DNA of 64,000 nucleotides. It comes from Alisma plantago-aquatica (lineage: Eukaryota; Streptophyta; Magnoliopsida; Alismatales; Alismataceae). The number at the start of each line of letters is the position of its first letter. Within the stretch, counting starts at the first letter, position 1. Positions 25,255-36,308 of the stretch are shown piece by piece. The notes beneath the pieces were generated by a model. The model was not told the origin of the DNA. It ran no database searches and saw only the letters and a program-made list of their open reading frames with translations. Location: positions 1,063,290,744 to 1,063,354,743 of the forward strand of contig OY856412.1 in assembly GCA_963693085.1 (NCBI GenBank), read 5' to 3'. Position numbers and translations under genes: made by a program.

Positions 25255-25730
25255 ATCGTGTGGGATGGCACGGCCGTGGCTGTGCTAGCCAACCACACGG
25301 CCGTGTTAGGTAGCACGGCCGTGTGGTCGGCCAACACATCCACACGGCCGTGCCAGCCCACACGGCCGTGGTTGCTGTTGGTAAGGAGAGGGAGAAGGAA
25401 GAAGAAGAAGAAAGGAGGCCTACTGTTGGTAGCAGCGTGGAGACGGAGGCACCGACGTCGAGTAGAGAAGGAGAGGGCACCGACGGCAAGCAGAGAATGA
25501 GAGGCGGTGGCGAGCAACTGCAACAGCAGGGGGCGAGCGGCGCCGACGAGGAGCGGCGGCGGAAGGGAGAGCAGCAGGCGAGGAGAGGCACCGGCGAGGA
25601 GCAGCAGGCGAGCAGCGGAGGCGGAGCACGGAGCAGCGGTGGGTGCGAGCACGGAGCAGCGGCGGAGCAACGACCGATGGGGGCGAGCAAGAAATCGCCG
25701 GACCTAACTAGCTGGAATCGGGAATGAAAC
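25255..25730 (-). promoter_or_regulatory. GC-rich 5' region of the inner CACTA with five cacggccgtg palindromes
   Basis: The 10-base palindrome cacggccgtg occurs five times between about 25269 and 25371. A CpG-dense stretch to 25730 follows, where overlapping open frames on both strands give only Arg/Ser/Pro/Ala-rich low-complexity products, so I do not call a gene. Its place at the 5' side of the TNP2 transcript fits a promoter or leader. The palindromes could be sites for the element's own DNA-binding protein. Confidence 0.5.
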
Positions 25731-25769
25731 AGGGAAAGGGGAAGAGTCGGTCGCGCTGGTGAGCTATTA

Positions 25770-26170
25770 AGTTGACAATAAGTGTCGGTTATTAAAAAAA
25801 CCGACGACTAAACCAACAGTGTCGGTTCTTAGCCAAAAACCGACAACTATACTAGATTATAGTCGTCGGTTTTTAAATAAAAGACAACCGGCAACTATTC
25901 CTGTCTCGCACATACCTTTTAGTCGTCAGTTATTTAATAAAGAACCGACAACATATGTCAAATTTTGGAGGTAATTTTTTCGCTGGAATTTTGGTTTTGT
26001 CGGTTGATTTTAAGTGTCGGTTGTTTATTAAATAACCGACACTTAATAAAAGCGGTACCCGTGTCTGGCCGACCTTCACAGATTGGATGTCGGTTTATGT
26101 TAAAAACCGACACTATAGGGTTTATGTGTCGGTTTATGTATACAACCGACACCTTGAAAACCGACTTTAT
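25770..26170. repeat. Right subterminal repeats of inner CACTA
   Basis: There are ten or more copies of gtgtcggtt or gtcgtcggtt paired with aaccgaca or aaccgacg, often as near palindromes flanking short A/T runs (for example 25780-25805 and 26011-26041). They mirror the left end. Confidence 0.85.
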
Positions 26171-26177
26171 AAGCCAT

Positions 26178-26190
26178 TTCTGTAGTAGTG
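26178..26190 (-). repeat. Right TIR of inner CACTA
   Basis: ttctgtagtagtg, the inverse of the left TIR, followed by the CAT duplication at 26191-26193. Confidence 0.95.
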
Positions 26191-29100
26191 CATCGAATAG
26201 AGTTCTAACTAGAACAATTGTTTTCTTAATAAGAACTCCATTAAGTAGTCAAAAGAGACTCATCCAACGGAGTTCTAACTAGAACAATTGTTTTCTTATC
26301 AAGCCCTCCTTTGCCACTCAAGAATAGCTTCAAGAATGCGCAACCTAAAAAAGCATAAAAGATGCTAACAACTATGGATGAGCTATCCATGTGTTCCAAT
26401 ATTGTGATATTCACAACGATCCTCAGTGGTTGGTGAAGTGCATCTAATATGGAAAATGTTATGAGCAAATATGAGAAAATGGAACAGTGAGGCATGCAAC
26501 CAAACTTAACAATATTTGAGACATTCATTTGGGATTTGGGGAAGCCAACCAGCCAAGGGAAGAAGAAGAGTTCCTCAAGACCATGCGGCATTTTGGGATC
26601 ACACCTAAGAAAAGCTAAGGCCACCTAGTTGACAGACATGGAGAACCACATGATCAATATTGATCATTAATTAATGCATATGAGAGTGTTGGATACCTTA
26701 TATGCATAAGGAGATAAACTTCAGCCTCGATGTATTCTGCACATGGTACATTTAAACAATAGTAATTTAATCACATAACCATGTTTGTAATATGAGCAAC
26801 TCCTCACCATTCAACAAACAATCTGTAGAGTACTAACCATCAAAGATCTAGTTTCTGGAGCAGCTTCAGAACATATATCTCTCTATTAAGAAAAAGCAAC
26901 CAAAAACCAAAAGATTTAAACTCAAAAGGAAAACGAGCTCAAGAAAAAGAAAGAAGCCTGTTATCAACTTCTAGAACCGATTAGAGAAGAAATTGAGGCT
27001 TCCAACCAGACTCTTTCAAGAATAAGTATAAATACAAGTAATCAAGAAAACTCCCTTCAAGAAAGAACAATACAGGAAGAAAACTTCCAAGGCCATTTTT
27101 GAATAACATTTGTCACCCATTTAAAGTCAATATGGTCAAATAAACAATATTAGAAGGCACCACACAGCCTCAAATGAGTAGAATACAAGAGCATAAGCAT
27201 CAAGGTAAATTGACTCAACTCCAACACTAACTTTTTTTCCAGCCAAAATCAGAAAACCAACTATCTTAGACATAGGAGAAAATGAGGTTCACTCCACTAG
27301 ATGAAAAGAACAGAAGATTGGGCACATTGCTAAAGAGAGATGAGAAATGTCAAGCACCAAATCTCTATAAATATGAAGTAGCATCTACTTTCATAGATAG
27401 AAAGAAGTCAAACTTCAAATAGTAAGCAATCTCTTGAAAATGCAGAATACCACCCGATAAACGAGAATAATGAACTCATATCATTAGTTTTGAAACCCAT
27501 CTTTAGACGAAGACATAATCAGACACATCTAATTTTCAGGTCACCAACTAGCCTCTCCAAGTATGGCTAGGTAACAAGCTCCTCATGAAACACAAATTTC
27601 CAGGAATAATCGAAAATCACCATAGCCAAACAAAACAAACTCAACAAAATGACCAAGCAATGGTAAATGACCACTGATAAAGCAAGGCTGCATTTACTGA
27701 ATCAGAACTCATATAATCTATATCAAACAGGGATCATCTAAAGGTCAATTCAAGGGGTGGCTAAGTAAAGTGTTGGCACAATGCAACTATGGCACAACTC
27801 ACAGTAACAATAAAAAGTTCCATTATCGATTGCTAGTAAAAGCTAAATTTGAGACATATGCAAATTGCTAGTTATGTCTTGCAATAGACATATGCAGATT
27901 CTATAGCTTTTAGAATCACATTCCAGAGCATACCTAGTATCTTAGGGGGGCGTCTTACCTTAGAAAATATATATTAGATGGAATTTGAGTTGCCTTAGTA
28001 TTCAGTATGCCCCATGTTAGAACAACATGAGAACATATGTATCACGATTGTTGATTCTATGTAGTGCAATCAGATTGTTTACTACATATATCGAGCTCTT
28101 GAGGATCATATATTGTCACCTCAAATGATGGTATTATTTTGCAAATTTGACATGGTACAATACAAAAATCTGATAGTCATTGGCTTATATATTACTAATA
28201 TTTGGATAAGGAATCTTCTATGGAAAAATAGCAATGCACATGACTGCTCAGATTCAGAGCAAATGGTGCACTTGGTAGAAAGGATAATCAAACAACATAC
28301 GACAGCCAATGTCGAGATCCTATATATTAAATCATATAAGGTAGAGAGTAAAACTCATATTCCTTGTTCTTGACCAAGACACGGTCCTTTTCAGTATTAA
28401 CATGAGACCTTTTGAGATATTACCTAAACACCATTTCCTATGTCTTGAGTTTTCACCAACTATAAACATAACAGAAACAACATTGGGGGCTTGGCAGGCT
28501 CCTCTTATTTTTTTTCACAATTACCCATCATATATCAAGCTAATCATTCATGAAACAATGTGAACTATAGAGCACACAGATCCATTTTAATACTATATGA
28601 TGAAGCTACCCTTAATTTCCACAAATGTATTGACCACTGATTATAAAAATGACAGGCAACTGCAATAATGAACTACTGACTTGGGCACTAACATGTTAGT
28701 TGCCTCATGAAAGACCCATCATTTTGATATCAAATTTTATTCTTGTCATATTATGAAATCATATTAGCTTAAGGTATAACAGTTACCCTTAACAAACACA
28801 AAAACTCCTAGAATGATTGATGGTGATGATTCACCTCAGTATGTTGAAAAGCTCTTACCTTTTTGGATTCATTCTTTTATAAATTTGAAAGTCAAATGGC
28901 TAACTTCTATAGTTCAAGGAAAAGTGGCTCACATGGAAATGATATGACCAGTAAACGTCTATTTTGTGGTGTAAGAGCTCATCTTTCTTTGTTGTATTCA
29001 ATAAGAAAAAGGTCAAACTACAAGATCAATGTTTGTAACTGTTGAGTGATCCAAGTAAATTGCAGAGCATTACCCATGGAGGAATAGAAAAAAATCAAGA

Positions 29101-29495
29101 ATTATGTGTATATTGAAACCTCTGTCATCACAACAAGAGAAACATTCCTATAGGATGTTGCGAAACAGAGAGAAAAATAGTAATATTCAACAGAACTCTC
29201 AACACAAACTAAAGCACAAGAAACAAAGCTCAACGATCTTAAGCTCAGTGAAAAGCATCAGTGAGCTATTCAGATATTCCTAAATCTATCATTGACAAGT
29301 AAATAACAATATCTAGATAAAAGACTCTAGGGTATTGGTGGTTCATTGAACAATATCCAAAACAGTTGTAGAGAACAAAGCTTGAATGTGGTGATTTGGC
29401 ATAGCTAGGAAGAGCTATTCTAGAAGACGTTCAGTTAGCAATGAATAGAACCAAAAGAAAGCTCATTAAGCTGGCAATAAATTCGTACATCTCAC

Positions 29496-29578
29496 CTTTT
29501 TCATTTAGCTCATCAACCACCTCAATCTTGACAACCATGGTCTTAACTACCTGAGATGGACTTGTAGCTTCAAGGAAT
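29496..29578 (-). pseudogene. Exon-like piece in the outer CACTA
   Basis: An 83-base open stretch reads FLEATSPSQVVKTMVVKIEV and continues VDELNEK. It lies between an acceptor-like tatgtag and a donor-like aaaag|gtgag. I do not recognise the protein. It may be a captured host exon or chance. Confidence 0.3.
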
Positions 29579-30527
29579 CTACATAAAATAGCTGGATGAG
29601 ACTAGGTTGAAGGAGCATTAATCTCCCTATTCAGAGAATATCACAGACCATGAATACAGCTAGACCATTATAAGGGATTAAACATATAAGAAACCTGCAT
29701 ATAATATCTAGATGAAACCAAGTTGAAGGAGACCATGAATATAGCTAGAGCGTTACATGTTGAAAACTAAACATAACTCAGGTTACCAATGTAGTAGTCA
29801 AGGCACCATTCAAATGTAGTGTTAGTAGCTATTCATATGATGTACCTATGTAATGCATCCCCCTAATTGCCACCTAAGTTTAACCAAAAAGTGGGATAGT
29901 ATATAGCTTCTTGTAGTTGTTTTATGTAGATTCATGCAGATCTGATTGGGAATTATAATCATTGTGGTGTCAATTTCATGCAGTGTGAAGGGAATAGATG
30001 ATTTGAAAATAGTACACTCCCTCTTGAATCCCACCGGGAAAAATACAAGGGATTAGCATGCATAGTCTGTTAAATCCTTTTCAAAATTAATACAAGGGAA
30101 ATGGTTGAGATTTCAAATAAAATGGGCATGTTTGTTGCTGCTTATAGATAAACTCATAAATATACATCAGATTTTTTAATTTGAAATCAAATTAAAAGCC
30201 TTCATAGTGGGAACAAAGTAACTGCTCCTAATAAAGTTGGAGGACCTAGAATTAGAACAATAAGAGGAAAGAATGTCCTGCTCCTATTGAATGCATTTTT
30301 GAACTTCATCATTCAGAGAAATGTTCAATAGTGCATGGTCCTGGAAGTTATATATGGAAGTAATCCTTTATTTCTCATTTATCAGGTATGATACGAAGTA
30401 AAGGGAGATATATAGCTCCATAAGCTCACTGCTAGGACACATGTATCAGCTAGATCAGAGATTTCGTTTGTAAAGAAGAGGAAGGAGGCGGTCCTTGGCT
30501 GCCACACAAGCTGTACAAGTACCATTA

Positions 30528-30529
<2 letters not shown>

Positions 30530-30588
<59 letters not shown>
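30530..30588. repeat. (TA)n microsatellite
   Basis: About 28 uninterrupted TA dinucleotides. Confidence 0.95.
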
Positions 30589-30589
<1 letters not shown>

Positions 30590-31011
30590 AAAATAGGGGT
30601 TTTGGACAATGTAGAAAAGTCAAAGGAAAGTAATTTAGTTCTGTGAAATACCAAGCATCAAATTAGGCCAAGAATACTTGTAGCTTACTCAATTTCGAGT
30701 TGGTGTTGGTCAAAACCTCCTCAAGAATTGGACCAAGGATCGGGACTGTCAACATGTCCTTTTTGGCTTCCCAAACTTATCATCACATCAAAACCTTTGA
30801 ATAGAACTGTCCATGCTGACAGCTTAGTTAGGATACAATTGAAAGAGAATGAACAATCATACATATGAAATATCAGTTATTAAGAATGTTAGCATAACTG
30901 TGTTGAGAAAAACATGGTGCATTCTGATTGCCCTTTCTTCCCAAAAGGCCAAGGCATGATAGAAAAATTACTACTGCACATTCCTATTGCACATTAACAC
31001 AACAATTTCAC

Positions 31012-31320
31012 AGGCTCTGTCTTTGCCATGTTAGCCCAAACTAAAATTGGCAAATGGCCATCCTTCACAGTAGATGCTTATGCCATCCTTCTGGGTATCA
31101 AAGATGCAGTAAAAATAAGGATTATGAGAATGGTGATGGAATGGGATGCTTTCAACATTATAATGTGAACAAACAACAATATTAGAGGTCAAGATCGTAT
31201 CATAGATATCTTTGAGATTATTGGTGATCTAAAATCTGAATTTGACTCTGTTGCATTCAGCAACACGGTAAGGTAGGGCATGTAGATGCATACAATCTGG
31301 AAAAAATGGGTTTGGATCTT
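31012..31320 (+). pseudogene. RNase H-like (RVT_3 type) fragment
   Basis: The plus strand reads AYAILLGIKDAVKI, then MEWDAFNII, NNNIRGQDRIIDIFEIIGDL and SEFDSVAFSNTVR. After a frame change it reads AYNLEKMGLDL. This order matches the plant RNase H-like domain (EAxAILxGL, ESDSxxVVxxIN, FDSVxFSHVxREGN, ADxLAKMGL). Three stops and a frameshift make it dead. The domain occurs in plant LINEs and in many host-like genes, so the source is open. Confidence 0.5.
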
Positions 31321-31511
31321 AACGTGACATGGTTGTGGTTTCAAATAACAATATTGCATACCATGCCACCTAAAGGTCTAAGTTAAAGAAGAGTCTCTTG
31401 AATGATCATGTACTGGAAATAACAATCTTGAAGACACACATCTAGTCTTGTTCAAATATAAGACAAACCTAAAATATTTCCTAAATTGATAGTTAACATG
31501 AACAAAAGAGA

Positions 31512-32254
31512 AATAAGACAAACCTATAGATATGCATGCCCTGATGAGATAACCTTAAATGTCTTGTCAGTGTTTTCTGCTCCAATTAAGCAATCATCTA
31601 ATAAAAGATAGTAAAATTTTGAAATGGTGTTGGTACCACCATGGAAGTAATGCATCATTTGCCAACGTCCTCCCTTTGTAGATAGATTTGGATTACTCTG
31701 TTCCTCAAAGGAGTAATCCATTTCCTTCCATTTTAATTTTGAAGTTATTAATCAGCCACTGAGCACTACCCACCATGATTGCCTTGCAAATTATTTCTAG
31801 GTCTGCAGCAAGAAATTAAACTCCTAAAATTATTTGATGGGGCACATCACAATACTATTACATAACTAACACGACGACTACAATACTTCCAAGACAATAC
31901 CTTCCTCACACTAGAGAACTCTTCTTGGTGTTCACTTTTTGTATACCCATAGAAAGAGGAAGATTGCTTTGATGATGCTTTGTAGGCTTCAGTAGAATCC
32001 CCAAAAGTCTGGCTGTGCAAATTGGGAGGTTCCATGCAAACAAGAAAGGTTTCCACATACAATGGAAGAGGCTCCATCTTGAAGGGCAACATGGCACATG
32101 TATATGCACACAAAATGTAGATGAAAGAGATACATGGTGACTATAAACATTGACCATGTTGCTGCTAGGTGTCTTACCCAAGTATGTATTTGAACTGTAG
32201 ACCGCTCTAATGGATCCTCTACCCCAAGTCATTGCAACCAACTCTGGAAGCAAG
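31512..32254 (-). pseudogene. Three exon-like pieces, possible captured gene
   Basis: On the minus strand, 32178-32254 (LLPELVAMTWGRGSIRAVYS, acceptor ttttctag, donor cttgg|gtaag), 31901-32077 (MEPLPLYVETFLVCMEPPNL to EEFSSVRK, donor ggaag|gtatt) and 31520-31720 (EEQSNPNLSTKGGRWQMMHY) look like exons with plausible splice borders. I cannot name the family. They may be a host gene fragment picked up by the transposon, or unspliced remains of the element's own gene. Confidence 0.35.
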
Positions 32255-33763
32255 CTAGAAAAAAAGATAGTATAAATAACATAATAAAGGGATCTGAGTT
32301 TTTGAACTATCCATGATTAAATTATTCTAAACTTGTAGCAGCTACATCAAAGGAAACTTTAGAAACAATGGAGGGACCTTGAGCTATTGCAAATGAAATT
32401 AATATTGTAATCAAGGTAGTTGTTAAAACAAGAGTAGTGAGGGAAGATTCCATCCATACGTAGAGGGCAACTAAAATTTATACTCTTATTGCTTATGAGG
32501 CATGGGAAGGTTGCGACAACAAAACAAACCTAAAACTAAAGGTTTTAAAATAGATATGTGAAGGCACTTGAGGTGTATATATTAAAGGTCACTCTATAGA
32601 TGTAGTAGAGGAATATGAATAAGAGTACGATGATTATGAGAGTGAATATAGTGATTAAGAAGGTGACAAAGATACAAAAAACAAGAACAAGAAAGTGGAT
32701 AAAACTGCATGAGAAGAAGTTGTAATACATCTAACAGTAAGACACTAGAAATGTAATAAATGAAGGACAAAGTGCATGAGAAAAATTATACCAATCAGAT
32801 TGAAAGTTCAACAAAATTATCTTAAAAAAAGCACTCGACTTTCAAGTGTTTCATATTATTTATCATTATTAAGATTCTTGTTTATTTGTATCGTCTAGAT
32901 GAAACTACATGTCTTAAATTGTATATAGTTTGAACTCACATGCTCGCATACTCTCTAATTTTCTATGGGTCCATAACTATATTAGCTTGTTCAGAAAAGC
33001 ACAATCATAATTAGATGAGTGCCTGACTCCCAAGGGATGGAGCCCCACGCCCAAACCAAAGTTCATTGCTTCAAGCACCTATGTAGGCAGAGCCGCAAGC
33101 TGAAGCACAAGGGTGAACAATAAAGATGACACTGAGGAAGTTGCCATCTGAGTCACAGGCCCACCATCCCATGCCTTTTGACTAGGAATTGTAATAACAG
33201 AACCTTGGTAGAGAAGGTTAGGGCTCACCGACCACCACCCTCTTCTCAAGCTGTGATGAGCGATCATATTCTGTAAAATCTTAGTGTGATTGCCTCATTG
33301 CTAGAGACGTTGTGCCTAGAGACGATACTTGAAAATTCTAGGAGTGGTTTCTCATAGTTAACCCTTCATAGGTTAGTTTCTTTGTTTGACTGAACAACAT
33401 TACTTTAGATTTATTCACTCGTCAATCAACATTGCACATCCAAATAATTAATAGATGAAGATGTTGATATAGGTATCAACCATGAGCATGGCTTGCAATA
33501 ATAGGTGTTAACGATAAACATGGCCTGCAATGTTAGAAAAACCTTGATATATAGGGATAGTGTCATATTGGGGGAAGTATAATAGGAGATATTGGATTCA
33601 AGCTTGTGAATAGTTTCCTCTTCGAAATTAATGGAAGATGATTCAATACTATAAGTTATGTCACTTCAGATCAAGGAATGGTGTCTGCGCATTCAGTAGA
33701 ACATGACATCAATATAGGCCAGCTATGAGGTCCACTCACACCATTGAAAGACAGTACTGGTAG

Positions 33764-34105
33764 ATGGATGGTGAGAAACATTACAAGTTGAAGGTGCATT
33801 CTATTATGGATGCTGAGATGGTTGCAATGGACATGACCTTGGAGATTGTGTTGCAAAAGGGATATAGGAAAGTGATCATGGAAATAGACAATAATGGAAT
33901 GATTGACATTATAGGTACCATTAGACAATTTAATGGAAAGCAAAAGGTTAACGATTTACTAAAGCAGAATAAGGAAGTTGAAGTGATGGAGATTACAAGA
34001 AACTTTACTATCCTAGCTATCTATTCTATCTGTTATCATGATCCCCCAATGTATTACTTGAAAAACGTTCATGGTATATGTCGATTATATAATGGTGGAT
34101 ACTAA
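33764..34105 (+). pseudogene. Open frame with weak RNase H-like resemblance
   Basis: This 113-codon open frame contains AEMVAMDMTLEIVLQKGYRK followed by VIMEIDNNGMIDII. That resembles the AExxALxxGLxxAxxxGYRxVIxExDS core of RNase H-like domains with the Asp kept. It lacks the rest of the domain. It may belong to the same old insert as the 31-kb fragment. Confidence 0.3.
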
Positions 34106-34285
34106 GCAAAGACAAAATTTTTAACATGTTAGTTCAAGCATGTTAATATAACTACTGTTGTGTATTTGCAATATATAATATGAAAAATGAAAAAGAGTAA
34201 TCAATGCCTATTATAATAGTTTTATAAAACCAGATAAGAAATCAAGAGCCTACAAGTATTTCACAACATGTAGCATATTAGTAAA

Positions 34286-35702
34286 TGAAAAACCAATATA
34301 GGGGGGGTTAATAGGGTTTTATGATAATTTTAAAGTAATTTTAACTCAAACAACCAATCACAAAAATATTGGACAAGGGGACAAGGATTTAGAGTGGTTC
34401 CAACCTTAGCAAATACTAAGGCAATCAATCCACTACCCGGTTGCTTACTCAACCAGGATTTTGAAAGAATCAAATTTTATTACCTCGCAAGGACTTTACA
34501 TTAAATTACAATTCTTTCACAAATCCTTCGGACAACCTTCACCTAGAAGTAATTGCACCAACTTTGAAGCAGCCTTCTTGAAGTAACTTCAATCTCCCCC
34601 TTGAAGTAGCCTTCCTCTTGAAGTAGCTTCCCATTACAATATCCTTCTTGAAGTAGTCCATAGTCCACCTTCTCCACCGAGAAGAGCCTTCTCTAATCCG
34701 CAGCCTCCAACCCTAGGAGTAGCAAGGAGAATACAAGCAATAAGATTAAACAAGAAAGGAAATGGAAATTACAATTACCACTTTGAAGCACAAGGCTTGA
34801 TTTGCCTATATCAAGCGTATAGATCTCCTAACCAATGAATATTGAAGTGTAGGTTTGGTGGATAGGAGATGCTAGCCTATATGACACAAATTTAGAGCAA
34901 GGGGATGATTAGCCAATGCTAGTGTTGCTCAATTGCTCAAAATAGATTGCTAATTGCAAGTGTAAGCTCAAGGATTGCACAAGTGTAAATTAGTGAGTTT
35001 AGGTGTCCTAAGGCATGTCCTATTTATAGGAATGACCTACAAGTGCTTAAGGACGTTCTAGACACTTTCTAGGGGGTTCTAAGTGCTTAACTAGCCGTTA
35101 GGTACACTTTAGTTGCTTTAGCAATGGTTAGTTAATTAATTCTGAAAGTTGCAGACAGAACACATCTCGGTCGAAGATTTGTCGACCGAGAGTCCTTCTC
35201 GGTCGAGGGTTTGTCGACCGAAATAATGTCTGGAGCAAGTGTATACAATGTTCATCTCCAACTGCCAACTACCTTGTCTGTTGTGTCTAATGGCTACTTG
35301 GGTCTTTCTCGGTCGAGGAGTTTGTCGACCGAGAGTGTCTGGGTCGAGGATTTTGTCGACCGAGATTGACCCTGTTTCAATGTTTTAAATGAAGTGCTAA
35401 GTGTATGTTTGAGTGTGCATATGTGCACTAATGTAGGGGATGACCTATCTAAGTGTGGTGATTAGCTAGGGAAGATCTAACACTTGATTTATATGATGTC
35501 TAAGTACTTGTACATTATATATTTGTACAAGTTTTACAATTGATTACATTCATGAAATTAAAACAATTGAGCATATAGATCTTCCATAATATTTGTCATC
35601 CACCTTATTCCTGCAACACTCAAGTAGCACGTTAGATTGACAAGAATGAAATTTTTGTCATTATCAAAACAAGGGATTTAAATGATGTCTATTTAGCCAA
35701 CA
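34286..35702 (-). repeat. 3' LTR of the Sirevirus derivative
   Basis: On the minus strand it runs TGTTGGCTAAAT to GGTTTTTCA. It carries four CTCGGTCGA/TCGACCGAG hairpins at 35166-35364 and a TATA-like cctataaatagg near 35024-35035. It matches 40623-42039 nearly base for base. Confidence 0.93.
35166..35364. repeat. Four hairpin motifs in the 3' LTR
   Basis: Copies at 35166-35190, 35198-35221, 35308-35333 and 35341-35364 consist of CTCGGTCGA, 5-8 bases containing TTT, then TCGACCGAG (the last copy is mutated on its left half). They lie in U3, 130-340 bases upstream of the LTR TATA box. Confidence 0.85.
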
Positions 35703-36120
35703 ATCTCCCCCTTTTTGAATATGACAAACATTTCCTAAATATAAAATAAGGAAATATGAATCATGTGAGTTTCATACCTGAAATTTACCTTTTGTAGCCA
35801 TTCTTGTTTTGCAAGTGAATGCTGGCTGAGATATTATGAAACTCATTTTAATTTTATGTTATTTAATGCTGACCGAGATATTATGAAACTCATTTTAATT
35901 TTATGTTATTTCTCCCCCTTTGTCATTTCAAAAAGTTATCCAAAATAATCATTTAGTATGACTTTATATTTTTCTTTCTTAATTTTATGCTATGCTCCCC
36001 CTTAAAGAGACATCCAATCAAGGGATTAATGCACGCCAATTAATGGTAAATTTAGCCTCAATTTAATTCTAATTTTTTTTACCCTTTTTGATTCGTTGCA
36101 TATATTACTCCCCCTTATTT
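35703..36120 (-). promoter_or_regulatory. Four polypurine tracts upstream of the 3' LTR
   Basis: On the plus strand tctcccccttttt at 35704, tctccccctttg near 35910, gctcccccttaa near 35995 and actcccccttatt near 36107 are pyrimidine runs, i.e. AAAGGGGGAG tracts on the element's strand. The first abuts the LTR. Repeated tracts like these are characteristic of Sireviruses. Confidence 0.85.
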
Positions 36121-36308
36121 GTATGCTCTACTATAATATTCTTATAAAACATGTAATTGTTAAGAAAAACACTTTTATTTATAATCACTTAGTGCGTCTA
36201 CAATTGACAAGATAACCCATAAAACATGCTTGCTTATAGAAAGATATCCATTACAATTATTTCAGAGATAACCATTCCATTACAACCATTACAAGAAAAC
36301 TCACAATC

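Larger units (their letters stand above)
16388..26190 (-). mobile_element. Inner CACTA (En/Spm-like) transposon with TNP2 and Transposase_24/Ulp1 genes
   Basis: The 13-base TIRs CACTACTACAGAA are perfect (16388-16400 and, inverted, 26178-26190). The target duplication CAT lies on both sides (16385-16387 and 26191-26193). Both ends carry dense subterminal repeats built on gtgtcggtt and aaccgac. Two minus-strand genes fill the interior: TNP2 (20995-24242) and, downstream, a 13-exon gene (17303-20739). The 5' side has a GC-rich leader. At 9803 bases, with only four clear coding lesions, it is a recently active family member, now defective. Confidence 0.95.
26191..34285. other. Body of the outer CACTA, no transposase
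   Basis: Eight kilobases of mostly non-coding, AT-rich DNA lie between the inner CACTA and the Sirevirus derivative. At 26201-26280 the phrase agttctaactagaacaattg repeats at a 70-base interval. The left flank of the inner CACTA (agtcaaaagggtctcat) also fits this repeat, so the duplication predates that insertion. Isolated exon-like and RNase H-like pieces are listed separately. I see no complete gene. Confidence 0.6.

Noticed and set aside
25209..25727. Overlapping open frames of 70-158 codons on both strands in the GC-rich region
   Set aside because: All products are Arg/Ser/Pro/Ala-rich and exist in several frames at once, which is what GC-rich sequence without stops gives. No motif or splice structure supports a gene.
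16388..26190. CRISPR-like or satellite interpretation of the tgtcggtt/aaccgac arrays
   Set aside because: The repeats are short, in both orientations, confined to the two ends of an element with TIRs and a TSD, as expected for CACTA subterminal repeats.
31520..31720. Glycoside hydrolase (GH2 mannosidase) reading of GGRWQMMHYF
   Set aside because: The resemblance is one short word. Neighbouring pieces do not fit the family.
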